Shown here: positions 14,978 through 20,036 of the stretch, piece after piece | How the letters are laid out: every line of letters begins with the position of its first letter | How positions within the stretch are numbered: the stretch's first letter is position 1 | Assembly: GCA_900544815.1 (NCBI GenBank) | Contig: UQWT01000038.1 | Coordinates: 1-20,036, forward strand | Source of the DNA: an uncultured Bacteroidales bacterium | Lineage (GTDB): Bacteria > Bacteroidota > Bacteroidia > Bacteroidales > UBA932 | DNA length: 20,036 nucleotides | Direction of reading: 5' to 3' | Notes under the pieces: model-generated | Seen by the model: only the letters and a program-made list of their open reading frames with translations | Told to the model about the DNA's origin: nothing | Database searches by the model: none | Made by a program: the position numbers and the translations under genes

Positions 14978-16123
14978 CTATATTCTGTTTTTTTCAAAAA
15001 AGTAACGCTTAAACCACAACTTCATGAGCGGATCCAAGAAAACAGCCTCTTTGCAATTAGGTTCAAAAGTTATTATCTCCTTTTTTGTTAGAGCCTCTTT
15101 AAGCCTGTTGACATTTGCAGAGGAGTTGAGCTTGTACTTGTCCAATATGTCGGCCGAGCTGAATTTTGTCACCCCCTCTAAAATGGCTTTTAAGAACCTG
15201 AGCTGATGCTTGCTTAGTGTAGATGCCGTATAGTGATATGAGAAACTGTACAGGTTAATAAGATTGTACAGCCCTTGTTCTATTATCTTGTCGTTAAGGA
15301 ATCCCTTGGTTAGGTCAAAGCAGATGGCCGAAAGATGCTGAAGATACCAGGCATCGCCCTCAACAAGATCGTACATAAAGTCTGCAAGATCTGGTTGGAC
15401 AACTTTTCCCGATTTTAAAAAACCCTTTATTATGTAATCTGTAAAGTATCTCTTCTCAATGGGCTTTATGGTAATCTCCTCATACATACCTCTAAAGAAT
15501 CTCTGACGCTTGAAGATGTCATCCATGGCATTCTTCTTCTCTCCTGTAAATAGAAAAGTTGTACGTGCCAACTTTTTAAAGTTGTTTTCCATTAGAGAGA
15601 GAATCTTTGCCGGGTTGTCGAACAGCAGAAAATCCTGGAAATGTTCAAAATATATGACAACTCTAATGTTAAAATCTGCGGCGAATCTGTCTGGAAGCGC
15701 AATAAGTTCCTCAATCTGAGAGTTAGTGAGTAGATCTTTGGATGAATATGTGAACTTTATCTTGTTGTTATTGCCCTCATCTACAATGTAAGGGATATTG
15801 GGCAGGTATTTCTTTAAGAGTGTGTTCCACTCTGTTGAGGATGTGGCAAAAGAGGAGAAAATGTCGTTGGTGAATCTAAGGAAAAACGCCTCTATACACC
15901 TTATATTAAATAGATTAATGTTGCAGACGGTAAAATTTAACCCCTCTTGTCTTAATTTTTCCAACGCATTGTAGATAATGGACTTCTTGCCAATCTTAGG
16001 TGCGCCATAAAGCAGAATGTTGTTTCTCTCTCTAAGGAGATTACACATTAAAGCCACCTCTTTATTGCGTCCTATAAAGTAATTCCCTGTAGCAAATGAG
16101 TTATATTCAAACGGAGACTCCAT
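14978..16123 (-). CDS. STAND/AAA-type ATPase with C-terminal winged helix
   Basis: A 381-residue protein of the archaeal-type/STAND ATPase group that is widespread in Bacteroidota. Seen: the N-terminal family pattern FIGRNKEVALM (17-27), a Walker A-like loop GAPKIGKKS (40-48) and a Walker B-like strand VVIYFE (acidic E160). LFTGE follows as a sensor-like strand. The C-terminal third is helical, with LSKHQLRFLKAIL and SSADILDKYKLNSSANVNRL, typical of a winged helix, then FLDPLMKLWFKRYFF. The residue after GK is Lys rather than the usual Thr/Ser, with Ser one place later. Role unknown; such proteins are often NTP-dependent switches. It is convergent with the RiPP locus and has its own promoter, so I do not place it in that locus. 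Confidence 0.9.
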   Translation of the reverse strand: MESPFEYNSFATGNYFIGRNKEVALMCNLLRERNNILLYGAPKIGKKSIIYNALEKLRQEGLNFTVCNINLFNIRCIEAFFLRFTNDIFSSFATSSTEWNTLLKKYLPNIPYIVDEGNNNKIKFTYSSKDLLTNSQIEELIALPDRFAADFNIRVVIYFEHFQDFLLFDNPAKILSLMENNFKKLARTTFLFTGEKKNAMDDIFKRQRFFRGMYEEITIKPIEKRYFTDYIIKGFLKSGKVVQPDLADFMYDLVEGDAWYLQHLSAICFDLTKGFLNDKIIEQGLYNLINLYSFSYHYTASTLSKHQLRFLKAILEGVTKFSSADILDKYKLNSSANVNRLKEALTKKEIITFEPNCKEAVFLDPLMKLWFKRYFFEKNRI

Positions 16124-16167
16124 AAGTATTTAGGTTAATCTTAATCAGTTAAAGCATTCCAAACACG

Positions 16168-16198
16168 CAAATGTAACATTTTTATTAAAAAGTAACAA
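16168..16198 (-). promoter_or_regulatory. Promoter of the ATPase gene
   Basis: On the minus strand: TTG (16198-16196), a 20-base spacer, then TACATTTG (16175-16168), an exact TAnnTTTG match. The predicted start near 16162 leaves a leader of about 40 bases before the ATG at 16123. Confidence 0.7.
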
Positions 16199-16259
16199 GA
16201 TTGGTAGCAGCTTTTTTAAAAAAGATTATAAAATATGTGGTGATTTTACAAAAAATAAT

Positions 16260-16267
16260 TAAATTTG
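16260..16267 (+). promoter_or_regulatory. Candidate -7 element of the rplU-rpmA operon
   Basis: TAAATTTG matches TAnnTTTG. The expected -33 region (about 16237-16241) reads GTGGT rather than TTG, so only half of the promoter is clear. The predicted leader to the rplU ATG at 16355 is about 80 bases. Confidence 0.5.
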
Positions 16268-16268
16268 C

Positions 16269-16332
16269 GGCCGTATTAATTAAGGCTGATGAGCTTAGAA
16301 TAAGAGTTGGCATTTGTCAACCGCTTACGGCC
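16269..16332 (+). promoter_or_regulatory. Possible structured leader of rplU
   Basis: GGCCGTA (16269-16275) can pair with TACGGCC (16326-16332). Inside, GTTGGC (16306-16311) can pair with GTCAAC (16316-16321), with one G-U pair and an ATTT loop. Ribosomal protein operons are often controlled by such leaders. If transcription starts near 16273 the outer stem would be partly lost, so only the inner hairpin is safe. The role is inferred. Confidence 0.35.
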
Positions 16333-16354
16333 ACAACCCTAAATTTTTTTTTAG

Positions 16355-16663
16355 ATGTACGCAATTGTAGATATTGCAGGACAACAGTTCAAAGTTGAAG
16401 CCGGACAGAAGATTTATGTTCACCGTCTTCAGAACGAGGTAGGGACTCAGGTCTCTTTTGACAAAGTATTATTAACCGACAATAATGGAGATGTCAAGGT
16501 AGGCGTTCCTTTTGTTTCGGGTGCCAGCGTAACAGCAAAGGTACTTGATCATCTTAAAGGTAACAAGGTTATCGTATTTAAGAAGAAACGCAGAAAAGGC
16601 TATGACAAGAAAAACGGTCATCGTCAGTATCTTACACAACTCCAGATTGAATCAATTGCTTAA
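16355..16663 (+). CDS. rplU: 50S ribosomal protein L21
   Basis: 102 residues, the usual length for bacterial L21. The family start MYAIVDIAGQQFKVEAGQKI is complete, and the conserved basic C-terminal block VIVFKKKRRKGYDKKNGHRQ is present, followed by YLTQLQIESI. L21 binds 23S rRNA in the large subunit. It is followed 16 bases later by rpmA, the standard pairing. An A+T-rich leader with a run of T precedes the ATG, and no Shine-Dalgarno site is seen, as expected for Bacteroidota. Confidence 0.98.
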   Translation: MYAIVDIAGQQFKVEAGQKIYVHRLQNEVGTQVSFDKVLLTDNNGDVKVGVPFVSGASVTAKVLDHLKGNKVIVFKKKRRKGYDKKNGHRQYLTQLQIESIA

Positions 16664-16679
16664 TTAAAATTTATTAGAA

Positions 16680-16940
16680 ATGGCTCATAAAAAAGGTGTC
16701 GGTAGTTCAAAGAACGGCCGTGAATCACAAAGTAAAAGATTAGGCGTTAAATTGTTCGGTAGACAAAACGCCAAAGCCGGTAACATACTTGTACGTCAAA
16801 GAGGTACTGTTCACTATCCCGGTTTGAATGTTGGAATGGGTAAAGACCATACTTTATTTGCCCTTATTGATGGTGTTGTTACTTTCACTAAAAAGAGAGA
16901 AGGAAGGTCTTATGTTTCGGTTTTGCCTTACGCTAACTAA
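16680..16940 (+). CDS. rpmA: 50S ribosomal protein L27
   Basis: 86 residues with the L27 hallmark MAHKKGVGSSKNGRES at the N terminus, then SKRLGVKLFG, AGNILVRQRGT and GMGKDHTLFALIDG. L27 reaches toward the peptidyl transferase centre and helps position the tRNA ends. There is no cleavable N-terminal extension of the Firmicutes type; the protein starts directly at MAHKK. It is co-transcribed with rplU, and a strong hairpin terminator follows 22 bases after its stop. Confidence 0.98.
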   Translation: MAHKKGVGSSKNGRESQSKRLGVKLFGRQNAKAGNILVRQRGTVHYPGLNVGMGKDHTLFALIDGVVTFTKKREGRSYVSVLPYAN

Positions 16941-16962
16941 GGAAAGGCCGATGCACACTTAT

Positions 16963-16999
16963 AAAGAGCGCTCACTTTCCGGTGGGAGCTCTTTTTTTT
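16963..16999 (+). terminator. Rho-independent terminator after rpmA
   Basis: AAAGAGCGCTCAC and GTGGGAGCTCTTT form a stem of about 12 pairs around a TTTCCG loop, with one mismatch and one G-U pair. It runs straight into eight T residues. This ends the rplU-rpmA transcript before serS, which begins 30 bases later. Confidence 0.85.
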
Positions 17000-17029
17000 A
17001 ATATACGAATTATATAAAACAATTTTAAT

Positions 17030-18301
17030 ATGCTTACTTTAAAACTTTTACGCGAACAACCTCAATTTGTGATAGAGAGGCTCGCGGTTAAAAATTTTGA
17101 TGCAAAAGAGATTGTAAACCGCATTCTTGCTGCAGATGCAGACAGAAGGGCGGCTCAGACAGAATTAGATGCCTGCTTGGCAGAACAGAACAGCTTGTCT
17201 AAGCAGATAGGCGGCCTTATGAAGGAGGGCAAGAAGCAGGAAGCAGAGTCGGTTAAGGCAAAAGTACAGGAGCTTAAAGGAAAATCTGCAGAGCTTCAGG
17301 CAAGGATGGATGCGGCAGACAAGGAGATGACAGACAATCAGGTGCTCCTTCCCAACATTCCAAACGAACTTGTTCCAAGAGGAAAAGATGACCACGATAA
17401 TGTAGTAGTTAAAATGGGTGGCGAGAATCCTACCCTTCCCGCAAATGCAAAACCTCACTGGGAACTTGCCAAATCGTTGGATATCATAGATTTCGATCTT
17501 GGAGTGAAGATAACAGGCGCAGGCTTCCCTGTTTACAAAGGAAAGGGCGCAAGAATACAGAGAGCGTTAATCTCCTTCTTCTTGGACAGAAATACGGCCG
17601 CAGGTTATCAAGAGATACAACCACCGCTTATGGTAAATGAGGCATCGGCTTATGGTACAGGGCAGCTTCCCGACAAATCAGAGCAGATGTATCATGTGAA
17701 CTTGGATAACTTCTATCTTATACCAACAGCAGAGGTGCCTGTTACAAATATTTATAGAGATGCCATTCTTCAGATGAACGACTTCCCTGTAAAGATGACA
17801 GCCTACACCCAGTGCTTTAGAAGAGAGGCCGGTTCATACGGAAAAGATGTGCGCGGACTTAACCGTCTGCACCAGTTCGATAAGGTGGAGATTGTAAGAT
17901 ATGAGCTTCCCGACAAATCATACGCAGCCTTGGATGAGATGGTAAAACATGTGGAGAGCCTTGTACAGGCTTTGGAGTTGCCATACAGAATTGTAAGACT
18001 ATGTGGTGGTGATCTTAGCTTCACATCTGCAATTACCTACGATTTTGAGGTGTTCTCTGCCGCACAGCAGAGATGGTTGGAGGTAAGTTCTGTGTCAAAC
18101 TTTGAAACTTTCCAGGCCAACCGTCTTAAACTCAGATATAAAGATGAGAATGGCAAGATACAGTTGGCACATACCCTCAACGGAAGTTCATTGGCATTGC
18201 CAAGGATCTTGGCAGCTCTAATAGAGAACAATCAAGACGAGAATGGTCATATCCATCTTCCAAAAGCATTGCAGCCATACGCAGGCTTTGATGTAATATG
18301 A
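17030..18301 (+). CDS. serS: Seryl-tRNA synthetase
   Basis: 423 residues, the normal length of this class II synthetase, which charges tRNA-Ser in the cytoplasm. The N-terminal coiled-coil arm (about residues 30-105, rich in Lys/Glu/Ala with QNSLSKQIGGLMKEGKK) contacts the long variable arm of the tRNA. The catalytic core shows motif 2 (QCFRREAGSYGKDVRGLNRL), with HQFDKVEIV after it, and motif 3 (LNGSSLALPRILAALIEN). The end HIHLPKALQPYAGF is typical. It lies 30 bases downstream of the rpmA terminator, and I see no clear TAnnTTTG in that gap, so its promoter is unresolved. Its stop overlaps the ruvC start by 4 bases (ATGA). Confidence 0.98.
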   Translation: MLTLKLLREQPQFVIERLAVKNFDAKEIVNRILAADADRRAAQTELDACLAEQNSLSKQIGGLMKEGKKQEAESVKAKVQELKGKSAELQARMDAADKEMTDNQVLLPNIPNELVPRGKDDHDNVVVKMGGENPTLPANAKPHWELAKSLDIIDFDLGVKITGAGFPVYKGKGARIQRALISFFLDRNTAAGYQEIQPPLMVNEASAYGTGQLPDKSEQMYHVNLDNFYLIPTAEVPVTNIYRDAILQMNDFPVKMTAYTQCFRREAGSYGKDVRGLNRLHQFDKVEIVRYELPDKSYAALDEMVKHVESLVQALELPYRIVRLCGGDLSFTSAITYDFEVFSAAQQRWLEVSSVSNFETFQANRLKLRYKDENGKIQLAHTLNGSSLALPRILAALIENNQDENGHIHLPKALQPYAGFDVI

Positions 18302-18915
18302 TTAAGATAACAGACAGAGTAATCTTGGGGATAGATCCCGGAACCCGAATTTTGGGTTTCGGGATTATCCATATTGTACGGGGTGTGCCGCACTTTGTAG
18401 ATATGGGGGTAGTTAACCTCATAAAGGAGAGGGATCATTTTGTCACTCTAAGGAGGATTACTCATGAGGTATCTGCACTTATAAACAGACATGCACCGGA
18501 TGAGATGGCCATAGAGGCTCCGTTTTACGGAAAGAATCCTCAGGTAATGCTTAAGTTGGGACGAGCTCAGGGGGCGGCGATAGCAGCAGCTCTTATGAGA
18601 GATATACCAATCTTTGAATATGCCCCAAGAAGTGTAAAGGTTGCTGTTACCGGGCAGGGAGCAGCCTCAAAGGAGCAGGTTGCCACCATGGCTCAAAAGG
18701 AGCTTGATATAGATATAGAGGAGCGATACTTGGATGCAACGGATGCTCTTGCTATAGCGTTATGCCATTTTTATCATATAAGCAACCCAATCCTTGCTGA
18801 GGCAGAAAAGAACAATCCGCGCAACGCGCTGCTTAAAGCGGCCATGGGTAAAAAAAGGGCTGCAAAGAGCTGGGAAGATTATGCCATGGAGAACCCGGGC
18901 AGAATTACTAAATAA
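18298..18915 (+). CDS. ruvC: Holliday junction endonuclease RuvC
   Basis: 205 residues, slightly longer than the common 170-190 because of a basic tail (KKRAAKSWEDYAMENPGRITK). The four catalytic acids of the RNase H-like fold are visible: D13 in GIDPGT, E73 in AIEAPF, and D146 and D149 in DATDALAIA. The conserved GRAQGAAIAAA helix is present. RuvC cuts Holliday junctions during recombination, with RuvAB. The start overlaps the serS stop (ATGA), which points to translational coupling. The 161 bases after it hold no gene, no clear terminator and no clear promoter that I can see. Confidence 0.97.
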   Translation: MIKITDRVILGIDPGTRILGFGIIHIVRGVPHFVDMGVVNLIKERDHFVTLRRITHEVSALINRHAPDEMAIEAPFYGKNPQVMLKLGRAQGAAIAAALMRDIPIFEYAPRSVKVAVTGQGAASKEQVATMAQKELDIDIEERYLDATDALAIALCHFYHISNPILAEAEKNNPRNALLKAAMGKKRAAKSWEDYAMENPGRITK

Positions 18916-19076
18916 AAGAGCAGTTACAAAAATCTGATTAAAAGCAGAACGGATAATTGATACAACAGATAAAAAGGCCTGTAAACAGAAAAGACTTAAA
19001 ATTTAGCCGGCTTCTTAAACCTACGCCAATATTGTTAGTCTAAACACTGTCTATTGATTTTTACATGCATTGATAT

Positions 19077-20036
19077 ATGTACAGAAGGAACTTTTTTAAG
19101 ATAAAAAGCTTACTGCTTTGGGCAATTATGCTCTCTGCAGTAATATTCGCAAATGCGCAGCAGCCGCAAACCGGCAGGGGAACATACCTTAAAGCGGTTT
19201 TCTTGGACTCCACAAACCGTGAACCGGTAGAGTTTGGAACTATGTCTGCTCATAACTCGGCAAACAGCAAACTTGTAAAGTATGCTCTTACAGATGAAAA
19301 GGGTGTTGCCATTATAAACGGAATACAAAAGGGAAAATGGAATGTGAAGTTTGAGTATATGGGGTACAAACCAAAGAGCATAGATGTGGAGATAAAGCAG
19401 GGAGCCAATGATTTTGGGGAGATACTTATCCAACCGGATGTAAGCTCGTTGGAGGGTATTACTGTTACAGCCCATGCTAATGCGATGCAGGTAAAGAAGG
19501 ATACTATAGAATATAACGCAGCTGCATATAAGATCAACGATTCAGATATGTTGGAGGAGTTGCTAAAGAAACTGCCCGGCGTAGAGATAGACAGCGACGG
19601 TAATATTACAGCCAACGGCAAGACCATCAATAAGATTATGATAGACGGCAAGACCTTCTTCCTTGATGATCCATCACTTGCAACAAAGAATCTTCCTGCA
19701 AAGATCGTAAACAAGGTAAGGGTAGTGGAGAGAAAATCAGATCAGGCAAGATTTACCGGAATAGATGATGGTGAGGAGGAGACTGTAATAGACTTGGGGC
19801 TTAAACCGGGAATGATGAACGGTTGGTTTGGTAACCTTATGGGCGGGTACGGTACAAAGGACCGTTTTGAAACAGGTGCAATGATAGGACGATTTACCAA
19901 AACAACCCAGATAAGCCTCATAGAGAACGGAAACAACACCAATAACAGGGGCTTTAATGATGTTGCATCGAGCATGATGGGCGGAATGAGAGGCGGTGGA
20001 GGAATGTGGGGAGGTTCCGGCATCAACACCTCATGG
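19077..20036 (+). CDS. TonB-receptor-like outer-membrane protein, N-terminal part
   Basis: An open frame of 320 codons that runs off the window end. A signal peptide covers about residues 1-27 (MYRRNFFKIK, then a hydrophobic stretch ending ANAQ). Residues 35-125 form a carboxypeptidase-regulatory-like beta domain, with ALTDEKGVAIINGIQKGKW and FEYMGYKP. Residues 126-235 look like the plug region of Bacteroidota outer-membrane barrel proteins: GITVTAHA, DTIEYNAAAYKI, MLEELLKKLPGVEIDSDG, then INKIMIDGKTFF. The barrel begins near 250, and a Gly/Met-rich loop (MMGGMRGGGGMWGGSG) lies near 302-317. Substrate unknown. No SusD partner can be judged because the window ends. Start chosen at ATG 19077 because the signal peptide follows directly. 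Confidence 0.9.
   Translation, partial: MYRRNFFKIKSLLLWAIMLSAVIFANAQQPQTGRGTYLKAVFLDSTNREPVEFGTMSAHNSANSKLVKYALTDEKGVAIINGIQKGKWNVKFEYMGYKPKSIDVEIKQGANDFGEILIQPDVSSLEGITVTAHANAMQVKKDTIEYNAAAYKINDSDMLEELLKKLPGVEIDSDGNITANGKTINKIMIDGKTFFLDDPSLATKNLPAKIVNKVRVVERKSDQARFTGIDDGEEETVIDLGLKPGMMNGWFGNLMGGYGTKDRFETGAMIGRFTKTTQISLIENGNNTNNRGFNDVASSMMGGMRGGGGMWGGSGINTSW

Noticed and set aside
14816..15091. Plus-strand open frame of 91 codons at the end of the M50 gene, possible small RiPP or immunity gene
   Set aside because: It starts inside the M50 gene and ends inside the opposite ATPase gene, so most of its length is shadow sequence with no leader or membrane-protein pattern of its own.
14978..16123. 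ATPase as part of the RiPP locus (for example immunity or export energy)
   Set aside because: It lies on the opposite strand, has its own promoter and belongs to a family common across Bacteroidota genomes without membrane transport domains.
16201..16398. Open frame of 65 codons in the rplU leader
   Set aside because: It begins upstream of the predicted transcription start with a non-standard start, overlaps rplU and has no family resemblance.
18916..19076. Small RNA or terminator between ruvC and the outer-membrane gene
   Set aside because: No stem followed by a T run, and no promoter match, was found in these 161 bases.

Overview
The window comes from a Bacteroidota chromosome, probably order Bacteroidales; the genus cannot be fixed from sequence alone. 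This rests on the Bat (Bacteroides aerotolerance) operon, on promoters of the Bacteroidota form (TTG, 19-20 bases, TAnnTTTG), on few Shine-Dalgarno sites, on the rplU-rpmA-serS-ruvC order and on a TonB-receptor-like outer-membrane protein. Most native genes are A+T-rich and strongly prefer AGA/AGG arginine codons.

Layout. (1) 188-9616, plus strand: a DUF58 protein, a small membrane-anchored BatD-like protein, batA, a fused batB-batC, batD, batE and a secreted metallophosphoesterase/PQQ-propeller protein. Gaps are 1-42 bases, so this reads as one operon. The MoxR ATPase that usually leads such operons is not in the window. (2) 9617-9845: an imperfect palindrome between convergent genes, ending in hexanucleotide GCYAAA repeats. 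Related pieces lie at 88-160 and 10618-10640. (3) 9838-10539, minus strand: a Sir2-family deacylase with no cysteines. (4) 10690-14940, plus strand: a compact RiPP locus of the TOMM (thiazole/oxazole-modified microcin) type with its own promoter. It holds a nitrile-hydratase-leader-like precursor ending in a Cys-x-x-Cys tail, a fused E1-like/YcaO cyclodehydratase and a multi-domain M50 membrane metalloprotease. (5) 14978-16123, minus strand: a STAND/AAA-type ATPase. (6) 16260-18915, plus strand: rplU, rpmA, a terminator, serS and ruvC. (7) 19077 to the window end: the start of an outer-membrane receptor-like protein.

The RiPP locus is the best candidate for an undescribed system. The precursor leader is recognisable, but its likely core is only about eight residues with two cysteines and no Ser/Thr. 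No azoline dehydrogenase or ABC exporter is encoded beside it. The protease joins a degenerate RsbW-like ATPase fold and a PqqD-like wing to its M50 membrane core. Arginine codon use shifts sharply here: by hand count 22 of 26 are CGN in the protease gene against 2 of 16 in batA, which suggests acquisition by transfer.

In the Bat operon, DUF58, BatA and BatB carry MIDAS metal-ion motifs, while BatC and BatE carry TPR repeats. BatD and the small protein after DUF58 share a related C-terminal region, consistent with one envelope-associated complex. No tRNA, rRNA, CRISPR array or insertion sequence was seen.
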